Source: UBA7672 sp040398425 (GTDB lineage Bacteria; Pseudomonadota; Alphaproteobacteria; Caulobacterales; Hyphomonadaceae). Taken from it: a DNA stretch of 64,000 bases. The position numbers and the translations under genes are program-made. This document shows positions 53,097-62,140 of the stretch, in pieces; position 1 is the stretch's first letter, and every line of letters starts with the position of its first letter. The notes below the pieces were generated by a model that had not been told where the DNA came from, searched no databases, and saw only the letters and a program-made list of their open reading frames with translations. The stretch covers positions 29,526 to 93,525 of the forward strand of contig JBBATZ010000007.1 of NCBI GenBank assembly GCA_040398425.1, read 5' to 3'.

Positions 53097-53657
53097 TTGG
53101 CCGGTGCAACCACCACCTCAGTAAGCGAAGCCGCGCAGCGCTATGCCGCCGCCGTTTTCGACATGGCGATCACCTCGGGCGAGGTGGATGCGGTGGACAA
53201 CGGGCTCACGGCACTCGGCAAGCTGATCGATAGCGACAAGGGCCTGTCGGCTGCGCTGAAGTCGCCGCTGCACAAATCGGAAGAGAAAGCCGCGGTGCTG
53301 GCTGAGCTCAGCGACAGGCTGGGCCTGCCGCAACTGGCCAAGAATTTCATCGGCGTCGTCGCCCTGAACCGCCGCGCAGGCGACATTCCGGGCATGGCGA
53401 AATCGTTCGCCGAGAAGGCCGCAAAACATCGTGGCGCAAGCCGCATCACGGCGCGTGTCGCCACCGCAATCACCAAGGACCAGACGCTCGACCTCGAAAG
53501 CGCAGTCTCGAAGGCGCTCGGCCGCAGCGTGACAGTCGATGTCGAAGTCGATCCCGCGCTTTTGGGCGGGCTGCAGATCAAGATGGGCTCGCGGCTGATT
53601 GACGCCTCGATCCGCACCAAACTGAACAACCTGACGAACCTCATGAAGGGGGCTTGA
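53097..53657 (+). CDS. atpH: ATP synthase delta subunit (F1)
   Basis: The 186-residue protein starts at TTG 53097: a TAA lies upstream in frame and the conserved SEAAQRYAAAVFDMA begins at residue 9, so no ATG is possible. GGGG about 8 nt upstream could serve as ribosome-binding site. The C-terminal half has VDPALLGGLQIKMGSRLIDASIRTKLNNL, the delta/OSCP signature. It links F1 to the peripheral stalk. It leads an atpHAGD operon, as in other alphaproteobacteria, where Fo genes lie elsewhere. Confidence 0.95.
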   Translation: MAGATTTSVSEAAQRYAAAVFDMAITSGEVDAVDNGLTALGKLIDSDKGLSAALKSPLHKSEEKAAVLAELSDRLGLPQLAKNFIGVVALNRRAGDIPGMAKSFAEKAAKHRGASRITARVATAITKDQTLDLESAVSKALGRSVTVDVEVDPALLGGLQIKMGSRLIDASIRTKLNNLTNLMKGA

Positions 53658-53661
53658 GCCC

Positions 53662-55215
53662 ATGGACATTCGCGCAGCCGAGATCTCCGAGATCCTCAAG
53701 AAGCAAATCAGCAACTTTGGCGCTGAAGCCGAAGTTTCCGACGTCGGCCAGGTGCTGTCGGTCGGCGACGGCATCGCCCGCGTCCACGGCCTCGACAACG
53801 TCCAGGCCGGCGAGATGGTGCTGTTCACCAACTCGGGCACCAAGGGCATGGCCCTGAACCTCGAGCGTGACAACGTCGGTATCGTTATCTTCGGCGACGA
53901 CCGCGGCATCAAAGAGGGCGACGAAGTCCGCCGGACGCAGGAGATCGTGGCCGCCCCGGTCGGCAAGGGTCTGCTCGGCCGCGTGGTCGACGCTCTTGGT
54001 GAGCCGATCGACGGCAAGGGTCCGCTGGTGAACGTGGCCGAACGTCGCCGCGTCGACGTCAAAGCCCCGGGTATCCTGCCGCGCCAATCCGTGCACGAGC
54101 CGATGTCGACCGGCATCAAGGCCATCGACACGCTGGTTCCGATCGGCCGTGGCCAGCGCGAGCTGATCATTGGCGACCGCCAGACCGGCAAGACCGCCGT
54201 CGCGATCGACACCATCCTCAACCAGAAAGCCATCAACGCTCGCGGCAACGAGAGCGAGAAGCTCTACTGCATCTACGTCGTCATCGGTCAGAAGCGTTCG
54301 ACCGTCGCCCAGGTCGTGAAGTCGCTCGAAGAGCGCGGTGCGCTTGAGTACACCATCGTCGTCGCCGCGACGGCGTCCGAGCCCGCCCCGCTGCAATACC
54401 TCGCGCCGTTCACCGGCTGCACGATGGGCGAATGGTTCCGCGACAACGGTATGCACGCGCTGATCATCTATGACGATCTCTCGAAGCAGGCCGTCGCCTA
54501 CCGCCAGATGTCTCTGCTGCTGCGCCGCCCGCCAGGCCGTGAAGCCTATCCGGGCGACGTGTTCTATCTCCACTCGCGCCTGCTTGAGCGTGCGGCGAAA
54601 ATGAACAAGGACCATGGTTCGGGTTCGCTGACGGCGCTGCCGATCATCGAGACGCAGGCCAACGACGTCTCGGCCTACATCCCGACCAACGTGATCTCGA
54701 TCACGGACGGCCAGATCTTCCTCGAGACCGACCTTTTCAACTCGGGCATCCGTCCGGCCGTGAACGTCGGCCTGTCGGTGTCGCGCGTGGGCGGTTCGGC
54801 CCAGGTGAAATCGACCAAGCAGGTCGCCGGCACGATGAAATCGGAACTCTCGCAGTATCGGGAGATGGCCGCCTTCGCGAAGTTCGGTTCGGACCTCGAC
54901 GCCACCACGCAGCGCCAGCTCAACCGCGGCGCGCGCCTGACGCAACTCCTGAAGCAGCCGCAATACTCGCCGCTCCAGATGGAAGAGCAGGTCATCGTGA
55001 TCTACGCCGGCACGCGCGGCTACCTCGACAAGGTGCCGACGGACTCGGTCGTGCGCTTTGAAGCGGAACTGCTGCGCCACATCCGCGCCGACAAGCAGGC
55101 CCTGCTGACCGACATCCGCGACCTGAAAGACATCTCCAAGAACGGCAAGGACGGCGGCAAGATCGAAGATGCGATCAAGGCGACGCTCGAAGCCTTCACC
55201 AAGTCGTTCGCGTAA
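53662..55215 (+). CDS. atpA: ATP synthase alpha subunit (F1)
   Basis: The 517-residue protein begins IRAAEISEILKKQISNFG and has the P-loop GDRQTGKTAVAIDTI, the alpha-type YDDLSKQAVAYRQMSLLLRRPPGREAYPGD and SVSRVGGSAQ. It is the regulatory nucleotide-binding subunit of F1. It starts 4 nt after the atpH stop. Codon use is strongly biased, as expected for a highly expressed gene. Confidence 0.98.
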   Translation: MDIRAAEISEILKKQISNFGAEAEVSDVGQVLSVGDGIARVHGLDNVQAGEMVLFTNSGTKGMALNLERDNVGIVIFGDDRGIKEGDEVRRTQEIVAAPVGKGLLGRVVDALGEPIDGKGPLVNVAERRRVDVKAPGILPRQSVHEPMSTGIKAIDTLVPIGRGQRELIIGDRQTGKTAVAIDTILNQKAINARGNESEKLYCIYVVIGQKRSTVAQVVKSLEERGALEYTIVVAATASEPAPLQYLAPFTGCTMGEWFRDNGMHALIIYDDLSKQAVAYRQMSLLLRRPPGREAYPGDVFYLHSRLLERAAKMNKDHGSGSLTALPIIETQANDVSAYIPTNVISITDGQIFLETDLFNSGIRPAVNVGLSVSRVGGSAQVKSTKQVAGTMKSELSQYREMAAFAKFGSDLDATTQRQLNRGARLTQLLKQPQYSPLQMEEQVIVIYAGTRGYLDKVPTDSVVRFEAELLRHIRADKQALLTDIRDLKDISKNGKDGGKIEDAIKATLEAFTKSFA

Positions 55216-55245
55216 CCCCGAAAGTCTGAGGACAAGGCATAGCCC

Positions 55246-56124
55246 ATGCCCAGCTTGAAGGAATTCCGCCTCCGGATCGTCAGCGTGAAGTCCACGCAGA
55301 AGATCACCAAGGCGCTGCAGATGGTGGCCACCGCCAAGCTGAAGCGCGCCCAGGAGGCTGCGCAATCGGCGCGTCCATACGCGACGCGCATGGCCGCCGT
55401 AATCGCCAACCTCGCTTCCGGCGCGGCGGCGGGCGGCGGGCCGAAGCTGATCGCCGGCACGGGCCATGACGACGTTCACTTGCTTGTGGTGATGACGTCG
55501 GAACGCGGACTCGCGGGCGGCTTCAACACCAACATCGTCAAGTTGGCGCGTACCGAGATCAAACGCCTGCGCGATGCCGGCAAGACCGTGAAGATCCTGA
55601 CGATCGGCAAGAAGGGCTCGGACGCGCTGAAGCGTCAGTATGGCCCGATGATCATCGGCCATATCGACCGCAAGGCCGAACGCTCGGTCACGGCGGAGGG
55701 CGCCGCCCGCATCGCACGCGAAATCACGGATCGCTTCGACGCGGCCGAGTTCGACGTGGCGACACTGGTATTTGCGCGCTTCAAGAACCTGCTGACTCAG
55801 ATTCCGACCGCGATGCAGCTGATCCCGGCCAGGCCGCCAGCGGATGCGCCTGTCGTCGACCTGCAAGGCGCTCGCTACATCTACGAGCCGAGCGAAGAGG
55901 CGATCCTCGAAGCGCTGCTGCCGCGTTACCTGTCGACGCAGATCCTGTCTGCGCTGCTGGAAACCGAAGCTGGCTTCCAGGGATCGCAGATGACCGCGAT
56001 GGACAACGCGACGCGCAACGCCGGCGACATGATCAAGTCGCTGCAGCTGCGCTACAACCGTGCTCGCCAGGCTCAGATCACCAAAGAACTCATCGAGATC
56101 ATTTCGGGCGCCGAAGCGCTCTAA
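55246..56124 (+). CDS. atpG: ATP synthase gamma subunit (F1)
   Basis: The 292-residue protein begins PSLKEFRLRIVSVKSTQKITKALQMVATAKLKRAQ, the N-terminal helix of the central shaft, and ends with MTAMDNATRNAGDMIKSLQLRYNRARQAQITKELIEIISGAEAL, the C-terminal helix. It rotates within the alpha3beta3 ring. It follows atpA by 30 nt and precedes atpD by 27 nt. Confidence 0.97.
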   Translation: MPSLKEFRLRIVSVKSTQKITKALQMVATAKLKRAQEAAQSARPYATRMAAVIANLASGAAAGGGPKLIAGTGHDDVHLLVVMTSERGLAGGFNTNIVKLARTEIKRLRDAGKTVKILTIGKKGSDALKRQYGPMIIGHIDRKAERSVTAEGAARIAREITDRFDAAEFDVATLVFARFKNLLTQIPTAMQLIPARPPADAPVVDLQGARYIYEPSEEAILEALLPRYLSTQILSALLETEAGFQGSQMTAMDNATRNAGDMIKSLQLRYNRARQAQITKELIEIISGAEAL

Positions 56125-56151
56125 CGACATACGACAGACCAGAGGCCAGAC

Positions 56152-57588
56152 ATGAACGCCAAGACAGCCACCAACGTGAAGGGTCGCGTAAGCCAGGTCA
56201 TCGGCGCCGTCGTCGACGTTGAGTTCGACGGCCACTTGCCGGCGATCCTGAACGCGCTTGAAACCACGAACAACGGCTCGCGCCTTGTTCTGGAAGTGGC
56301 GCAGCACCTTGGCGAGAACACGGTTCGCACCATCGCGATGGACTCGACCGAGGGCCTGACCCGTGGTCACGAAGTCTCGGATACGGGCAACACCATTTCG
56401 GTGCCGGTTGGCGAAGCCACGCTGGGCCGCATTCTCAACGTCATCGGCGAGCCGATTGACGAAGCCGGTCCGGTTGACCGTTCGGTCCTGCGCGGCATCC
56501 ACCAGCCCGCCCCGGCCTTCGTCGACCAGAAGCCGGTGCCGGAAATCCTCCCGACGGGCATCAAGGTCGTCGACCTGCTGTGCCCGTACGCCAAGGGCGG
56601 CAAGATCGGCCTGTTCGGCGGCGCAGGCGTCGGCAAGACCGTTCTCATTCAGGAACTGATCAACAACATCGCGAAGGCATACGGCGGCTACTCCGTGTTC
56701 GCCGGCGTCGGCGAACGTACGCGCGAAGGCAACGACCTCTACCACGAGATGGTGGAGTCGGGCGTGAACCAGGCTGGCGGTGGCGGTTCCTCGCGCTGCT
56801 CGCTCGTGTTCGGCCAGATGAACGAGCCGCCGGGTGCGCGCGCCCGCGTCGCTCTGACGGGTCTCACAATCGCTGAAAACTTCCGCGACCAGGGCAAGGA
56901 CATCCTCTTCTTCGTCGACAACATCTTCCGCTTTACGCAGGCGGGTTCGGAAATGTCGGCGCTGCTCGGCCGTATTCCCTCGGCGGTGGGTTACCAGCCG
57001 ACCCTCGCGACCGACATGGGCGCGCTGCAGGAACGCATCACCTCGACCACCAAGGGTTCGATCACCTCGGTGCAGGCCATCTACGTGCCCGCCGACGACT
57101 TGACCGACCCGGCGCCGGCCGCCTCGTTCGCGCACCTGGACGCGCAGACCGTGCTGAACCGCGCGATCTCTGAAAAAGGCATCTACCCGGCCGTGGACCC
57201 GCTCGACTCGTCCTCGCGCATCCTCGACCCGAACGTGGTCGGCCAGGAGCACTATGACACCGCGCGCGGCGTCCAGGAGATCCTGCAGAAGTACAAGTCG
57301 CTGCAGGACATCATCGCCATTCTCGGCATGGACGAACTGTCCGAGGAAGACAAAATGGTCGTGGCGCGCGCCCGCAAGATCGAGCGCTTCCTGAGCCAGC
57401 CCTTCTTCGTTGCGTCTCAGTTCACCAACCTCGAAGGCCAGTTCGTCGCGGTGGCTGACACTGTGAAGGGCTTCAAGGAAATCCTCGAAGGCAAGCACGA
57501 CGACATTCCGGAGCAGGCGTTCCTGATGTGCGGCAAGATCGAGGACGTGATCGCCAAGGCCCAGAAAATGGCGGCGGAAGCAGCCTGA
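56152..57588 (+). CDS. atpD: ATP synthase beta subunit (F1)
   Basis: The 478-residue catalytic subunit has the P-loop GLFGGAGVGKTVLIQELI, VGERTREGNDLYHEM, LFFVDNIFRFTQAGSE, and the MDELSEEDKMVV loop (DELSEED). It carries out ATP synthesis and hydrolysis. Unlike the usual order, atpC does not follow: a strong intrinsic terminator sits 26 nt after the stop and a reverse-strand gene begins beyond it. Confidence 0.98.
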   Translation: MNAKTATNVKGRVSQVIGAVVDVEFDGHLPAILNALETTNNGSRLVLEVAQHLGENTVRTIAMDSTEGLTRGHEVSDTGNTISVPVGEATLGRILNVIGEPIDEAGPVDRSVLRGIHQPAPAFVDQKPVPEILPTGIKVVDLLCPYAKGGKIGLFGGAGVGKTVLIQELINNIAKAYGGYSVFAGVGERTREGNDLYHEMVESGVNQAGGGGSSRCSLVFGQMNEPPGARARVALTGLTIAENFRDQGKDILFFVDNIFRFTQAGSEMSALLGRIPSAVGYQPTLATDMGALQERITSTTKGSITSVQAIYVPADDLTDPAPAASFAHLDAQTVLNRAISEKGIYPAVDPLDSSSRILDPNVVGQEHYDTARGVQEILQKYKSLQDIIAILGMDELSEEDKMVVARARKIERFLSQPFFVASQFTNLEGQFVAVADTVKGFKEILEGKHDDIPEQAFLMCGKIEDVIAKAQKMAAEAA

Positions 57589-57613
57589 TCTTTTCGGCCA
57601 GTCTGAAAGTTCG

Positions 57614-57644
57614 AAGCAGGCGCGGAGCGATCCGCGCCTGCTTT
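57614..57644. terminator. Strong terminator after atpD
   Basis: A 13-bp perfect stem (57614-57626 with 57631-57643), a GCGA loop and a short T-rich tail. It lies between atpD and the convergent S41-peptidase gene and would cut atpC off from the atpHAGD transcript. Confidence 0.88.
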
Positions 57645-57648
57645 CGTT

Positions 57649-59136
57649 TCAGGATGCGGCGGCGAGCGCTGTTTCCATAACACGGTCGTGGCCCGCGACG
57701 ATGTCCTGCGCCGTCACATCGACGGCGATGTCCGGCGTGAGGCCGGCATCCGGCTTTGGCGTGAGCGGGAAACGGCCGATCAGCGGCACGTCGGCTTCGA
57801 GGCCTGAGCCGGGGAGTTCGAGGAAGAAGAAAGCGCCGCCATTGATGCCACGCTGGTTGCCGCCGGTCGCGCCGCCGCACAGCTTGCCGAGGCCGAGTGT
57901 CTGGATACGCTGGGCGAACTGGAAGGTGGCCGAGCTGTTCTGGGCATCCGTCAGCACCACGACCTTGCCGGTGAAGCGCGGGCCTTTCGGCGTGATCACT
58001 TCGATTTCGCCGCCATCGGATTTGAGACGGTACAACCCCGTGCCGAGATCGACAGCGTCGTCGCCCCAGTTGCGGAAGGACTTGTCCCAGGTCTTGAGGA
58101 AGGGATCGAGGTCCGGCGGTGTGGCGCGATAGCGGACGCGACGTTCGTCACCGCCGAGCGGTAGGTCGGCGTCGATCAGGCGGGCCATGATCGCGTGGCC
58201 GCAATCGAGTCCGCCTTCATTTCCGCGCAGGTCGACGATGAGGCCGGTTGCCTTGTTGGTGGCGAGTTGAGCGATGGCTCCATCGAGAAAGCCGCGCCAG
58301 TCCCACTTGCTGTCATAGAGGGCCCAGTTTGGCGTAGTGAGCACGCCGATGGCGCCTTGCATCGCGAACGTCCATTGGGCCGCATCTGGATCGGTCTCGA
58401 TGCTCATCGCGCGCTTGCGATCTTCGGGGCCGTGCGACGCCACGATGACAGAGCGCTCGATGCCATCCGGCGTGCGGACACGGAGAGCGAAGCCTTCGGC
58501 GTGTGTCGAGAAGAGCAAGGGATAGAAGACATCGAATGTCTCGATGCCATCGTAGCCCTGCACCTCGAGCAGCGCGCGGCGCTTCGCGTCGTTGCCGCCG
58601 TCGGCACGCGCGTATGGAAGAAGCGCCGCGAGGATGTCCCGGGTGGCCACGCCATCGATGGAGAGGATCTGCGTTCCGGGGACGAGGGTCGCTTCGCCTG
58701 AGAGGTTGCGGGTTATAACGATCTGGCTGCCCAGCCAGCGGAAATGGAAGGGCAGGCGGTTGCGGTTCTCGAAAAGTGTCCTGGCGACGGTCTCCGACTG
58801 GTTGAAGAAGTTCGCATAGGTGTGGCCACAGCGGACCGTGCCGAGGAAACGCGACAGGGTGAGGTAGGCCTGGCCCAGGGTTTGGTCGACGCTGAAGGCG
58901 CGCTCAAGCTGGTCGAAGCGGGCGGACATCTCTGCGGGTGTGGAATAGCGATAGAGACCGGGGTGAAGCTGTTCGTAGGCCCGGCGCAGGATGGCGATGT
59001 CGCCCTTGATGTTGGCGCCCCGCAGCATTGGCCCAATCGCGGCGGCTGGAAGCGGGGATGGCTGCAATGTCGTGCAGGCAACCGGCGTCGCGGCGAGAGC
59101 GACAAGGACAGTGCGGCGGTTCAGGACAGCTTCCAT
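57649..59136 (-). CDS. S41-family peptidase-like lipoprotein
   Basis: About 495 residues from ATG 59136; the longer frame upstream overlaps the next promoter and is not coding. The signal peptide has a lipobox (TPVAC). An N-terminal helical domain is followed by a PDZ-like part (VPGTQILSIDGVATRDILAAL) and the S41 (tail-specific protease) core: GLIVDLRGNEGGLDCGHAIMARL and VVVLTDAQNSSATFQFAQ, with a serine in the usual nucleophile position, then GATGGNQRGINGG. It would act in the periplasm. It lies between atpD and atpC on the opposite strand. Confidence 0.85.
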   Translation of the reverse strand: MEAVLNRRTVLVALAATPVACTTLQPSPLPAAAIGPMLRGANIKGDIAILRRAYEQLHPGLYRYSTPAEMSARFDQLERAFSVDQTLGQAYLTLSRFLGTVRCGHTYANFFNQSETVARTLFENRNRLPFHFRWLGSQIVITRNLSGEATLVPGTQILSIDGVATRDILAALLPYARADGGNDAKRRALLEVQGYDGIETFDVFYPLLFSTHAEGFALRVRTPDGIERSVIVASHGPEDRKRAMSIETDPDAAQWTFAMQGAIGVLTTPNWALYDSKWDWRGFLDGAIAQLATNKATGLIVDLRGNEGGLDCGHAIMARLIDADLPLGGDERRVRYRATPPDLDPFLKTWDKSFRNWGDDAVDLGTGLYRLKSDGGEIEVITPKGPRFTGKVVVLTDAQNSSATFQFAQRIQTLGLGKLCGGATGGNQRGINGGAFFFLELPGSGLEADVPLIGRFPLTPKPDAGLTPDIAVDVTAQDIVAGHDRVMETALAAAS

Positions 59137-59235
59137 CGGCTTGATACGGCGTCCGCCGCATCCCGGTTCATCTGTCCGCGATGCTGGAGTCTGGCTGCCG
59201 CAGTCGCTAGGGTCGGGTTCGTCCGGAGAACACCC

Positions 59236-59793
59236 ATGCAGAGACTTGGATTGCTGATAACGGCCGTGATCGTCGTGTCGGCGCCTGCCATGGCCCAGCG
59301 CCAAGCGGTGTCGTCAGACCTGTCGCCCGAGGCGGCCGGGCAGGCATTCCGGCGCGCGGTCGTCGATGGGTGTGTGCAGGCGGTGACGGGCTCTGGGGTG
59401 AGTGCAGTGGCGGCGGCGCGCGATGGGCGCCTGCAACCGACACAGGATGCCGAGACACGGCGGCAGGCCGGCGCTGCCGCTGGTGAGACGGTCTGGGAAG
59501 TCGCCGAAGCGCGCGGCGTGGTAACAGTGCGCGAGACTGCGGGTCGCTGTGTTGCGGCCGTGTACGGACCTGCATCAACGCCGACGATCCTGAATGTGGC
59601 GCAGGCGTTGTCGTCCGCAGGCTTCGAGGCATTGGCAGGACCGGCCTCTCCCAATGGCGGCTTCACGCAGACGCTGGTTGGTGCAAGCGGCGGCAAGCGC
59701 GTGACAGTTCAGTTGGCGGGCGCTGAGCCTGGCGCGCTGGGAAACAGGTCGACCTTCAGCGTGGTCACGGCCACCGTGTTTGCGGCGCAGTAG
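59236..59793 (+). CDS. Secreted protein, function unknown
   Basis: The 185-residue protein starts at ATG 59236 with GGAGAA upstream. It has a signal peptide (LGLLITAVIVVSAPAMAQ, cut after AMA) and a mature alpha/beta domain with two cysteines (GCVQAVTG and AGRCVAAVYG) that may pair. LSPEAAGQAFRRAVVDGCV and the terminal FSVVTATVFA suggest a small NMCC-like periplasmic fold, but I recognise no named family. It is divergent from the S41 gene and 15 nt before the membrane phosphoesterase, with which it may form an operon. Confidence 0.75.
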   Translation: MQRLGLLITAVIVVSAPAMAQRQAVSSDLSPEAAGQAFRRAVVDGCVQAVTGSGVSAVAAARDGRLQPTQDAETRRQAGAAAGETVWEVAEARGVVTVRETAGRCVAAVYGPASTPTILNVAQALSSAGFEALAGPASPNGGFTQTLVGASGGKRVTVQLAGAEPGALGNRSTFSVVTATVFAAQ

Positions 59794-59808
59794 GCGCGTC
59801 CGATACTT

Positions 59809-60777
59809 ATGATCGACTTGGAATCAATGGGCGACATCATCCTTCTGCTGGCGCGAGTTGGCGCGGTCGCATGGCCGGCGCTGTTGCTGTTCGGGCTGTG
59901 GCGTGGGCTGAAGCGCGGGCGCGGGCCGGGATGGATTGGCTGGAGCGCCATCGGTCTGGTCAGCGTTTTCTGGCTGCTCGGCATTCGCGCCTTCCTGTGG
60001 GAGCCGGAGACGCTGGAGGTACGTCGCGTCGAGGTGGCGAGCCGCGCCTGGAGCGGGCCCCCGCTGCGCATTGGCGTGATCTCCGACACCCATACGGACG
60101 GGCCGCATGTCGGCGTCGGCCGTCTCAACGCCATCATCGACCGCATGATGGCCGAACAGCCGGACATCGTCGTCCTGCTGGGCGATTTCGTGGATGGTCA
60201 TGCGACCTTGGACGAACGCAGCGAAGGCCAGCGCGCGGCGATCAATCAGGGGCTCATCGCGTTCAGCAGACTTAAGGCGCCACTTGGCGTCTGGGCCGTG
60301 CTTGGCAATCATGACTGGTGGTATGACGCCGGCGCTGTGGAGCAGGGACTGGCCGCCGCTGGCGTACAGGTGCTCGAGAACCAGCGGGTGCGTATCCCGC
60401 GCAGCGAGGGCGTGTTCTGGCTCGGGGGCCTTGCGGACTATGAGTCGAAACGGACGCAGCCGTCCTACCTGGAAACCCTGCAAGGCCTGACCTCGGACGA
60501 GCCTGTGATCGTCATGGCGCACTGGCCGGACGCGTTTACCACCGCGCCCGAGCGGGTGGCGCTGACGCTGGCGGGGCATTCGCATTGCGGGCAGATGGAT
60601 CTGCCTTTAATCGGCCGGCCGATAAACGTCTCGCCCGGGGCGGCGCGCTGGCCCTGCGGTCTCTACGAGGATCGTGGGCGGTGGCTCTATGTTTCGGGCG
60701 GGGTAGGCACGTCGGTTCTCCCCGCACGTCTCAACCAACCCCCTGAAATTGCTGTGGTTACGCTGCGAGGCTTTTAG
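59809..60777 (+). CDS. Membrane-anchored metallophosphoesterase (YkuE/YaeI-like)
   Basis: The 322-residue protein has two N-terminal membrane helices (residues about 8-30 and 42-62) and a calcineurin-like domain: IGVISDTHTDGPHVG, IVVLLGDFVDGH, WAVLGNHDWWYDAG, VIVMAHWPD and LTLAGHSHCGQMDLP give the full metal site. The family includes enzymes acting on UDP-diacylglucosamine-like lipids and other phosphoesters. GNHDWWYD and GHSHCGQ are typical of the YkuE group. It ends 77 nt before atpC and may carry atpC on its transcript. Confidence 0.88.
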   Translation: MIDLESMGDIILLLARVGAVAWPALLLFGLWRGLKRGRGPGWIGWSAIGLVSVFWLLGIRAFLWEPETLEVRRVEVASRAWSGPPLRIGVISDTHTDGPHVGVGRLNAIIDRMMAEQPDIVVLLGDFVDGHATLDERSEGQRAAINQGLIAFSRLKAPLGVWAVLGNHDWWYDAGAVEQGLAAAGVQVLENQRVRIPRSEGVFWLGGLADYESKRTQPSYLETLQGLTSDEPVIVMAHWPDAFTTAPERVALTLAGHSHCGQMDLPLIGRPINVSPGAARWPCGLYEDRGRWLYVSGGVGTSVLPARLNQPPEIAVVTLRGF

Positions 60778-60854
60778 TCAAACTGCCGCCTTTACACGGG
60801 TTTCAGGGCTGATAGACCGACCGCGTAACAGGGACACTCTCCCAGGAACTGGTC

Positions 60855-61253
60855 ATGGCTGACACGCTTCACTTCTCGCTGGTTTCGCCCGAGCGCGAGC
60901 TGTTTTCCGGCGACGTGAAGCAGGTCGACGCGCCCGGCGTCGAGGGCGAATTCGGCGTCCTGCCGAAGCACGCCCCGTTCATGACCGTGCTGAAACCCGG
61001 CGTCGTCCGCATCCATGAAGATCAAGGCATTACGCCGGTTTTCGTGCGTGGCGGCTTTGCTGACGTGACGCCTGCGGGCCTCACTATCCTGGCCGAGGAG
61101 GCCGTGCGCCTGTCGGACGTGAACGCAGCCGACATCGATGCCCAGATCATGCGTGTCCGCTCGGACGCCAATGATCCGGGTGACGAGACCCGTCGCAAGC
61201 GCGCGAGCGAGCGTCTGGCCTATCTCGAGGCGCTCCGCGCAGCGCTGAACTAG
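60855..61253 (+). CDS. atpC: ATP synthase epsilon subunit (F1), detached from atpHAGD
   Basis: The 132-residue protein has the N-terminal beta-sandwich (LHFSLVSPERELFSGDVKQVDAPGVEGEFGVLPKHAPFMTVLKPG) and the C-terminal helical region (DANDPGDETRRKRASERLAYLEALRAALN). It couples rotation and inhibits ATPase activity. It lies 3.3 kb from atpD beyond a terminator and three unrelated genes. A ribosome-binding site CCAGGAA precedes ATG 60855, but no strong promoter is obvious. Confidence 0.95.
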   Translation: MADTLHFSLVSPERELFSGDVKQVDAPGVEGEFGVLPKHAPFMTVLKPGVVRIHEDQGITPVFVRGGFADVTPAGLTILAEEAVRLSDVNAADIDAQIMRVRSDANDPGDETRRKRASERLAYLEALRAALN

Positions 61254-61408
61254 CTTCTCCACCGTCGACTGCCTTGACGCGCCTGCGCCGGCACTGCGCG
61301 TGGAATCCCCGACAATTGAATCCTGCCGCTCTTTTTCCCGTCACAGACCGGGCGTGCGCTCCGCTTGGGTGTGCCGGTCTTGGTCTGTGGGTCTTTGGGG
61401 GCTGCATC

Positions 61409-62128
61409 GTGAAATCGATTGTGGGTGTCGCGACTGTTCTGGTCGTGTGTGGGCCTGTGGCGTTTGCGCAGGAGCCGCAGCAGCCCGTTGGCAGCATGCG
61501 CCTGCTGACGACTGCTGCGGCTGCACCGACGCTTGAAACGCCCGCGGCCGCCACGGTTACGACAGCTGCCATCGAGACGCCGGTCGCCGCGCCAGTCCTG
61601 TCGCCAGCAACGCCAGTTGCACCTCCGGCGGCTGTGACGCCCGCGGCTGCAGCCACGGCATGGACCGGGCCTGTCAATTTCGCGCCGGTGGCGGTGGTCG
61701 ACCTGCTCACGCGCGTCTGCCGCGCCTGCGTGTCGGGCGATGCCGGCAGTCGCACGACGCAAGCTACTAGGCCTGGACGCGGGGATGGTAACGAAGCGCC
61801 GGACGATCTCGCCCGCGTCCTGGCCAACAGTGCGATCACCTCGCGAACCCCGACTGTCGATGGCGAGGTCTACCTCTTGCGCTATGGCGAAGACCCCATG
61901 AATTACGGGACGGCTCTCTTGCGCCCGATCCCGGAAGTGGCGTTCAGCAAGGTGGTGGAATTGCTGACGGCGCCGGCGCTCGGCTTTGCTTCCGAACAGA
62001 GGCAGACACTGGCTGGCAATGTGCGCTGGGAGCGCTTGAAGTCTCCAAAGGGCAAGTTCATCGACCTGATGGATTACCCCGCTGACGGCGAAAGCTCCGG
62101 CGTGCTGCACGCAGATTATCTGGAATAG
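61409..62128 (+). CDS. Secreted protein with an Ala/Pro/Thr-rich linker, function unknown
   Basis: About 239 residues from GTG 61409 with GGGGG upstream; the frame upstream to 61274 lacks a good start. The signal peptide VKSIVGVATVLVVCGPVAFAQ is cut after AFA. A low-complexity Ala/Pro/Thr/Val segment (residues about 35-95) precedes a domain of 140 residues with a CRAC pair (VCRACVSGDAG) and a beta-rich end (GEVYLLRYGEDPMNYG). I recognise no family. It follows atpC at a distance of 155 nt. Confidence 0.7.
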   Translation: MKSIVGVATVLVVCGPVAFAQEPQQPVGSMRLLTTAAAAPTLETPAAATVTTAAIETPVAAPVLSPATPVAPPAAVTPAAAATAWTGPVNFAPVAVVDLLTRVCRACVSGDAGSRTTQATRPGRGDGNEAPDDLARVLANSAITSRTPTVDGEVYLLRYGEDPMNYGTALLRPIPEVAFSKVVELLTAPALGFASEQRQTLAGNVRWERLKSPKGKFIDLMDYPADGESSGVLHADYLE

Positions 62129-62140
62129 TAGCGACCGGCC

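Noticed and set aside
53641..57498. 1285-codon open frame on the reverse strand across atpA, atpG and atpD
   Set aside because: It is the antisense shadow of three strongly conserved genes with biased codon use; its product is Arg/His/Asp-rich with no domain.
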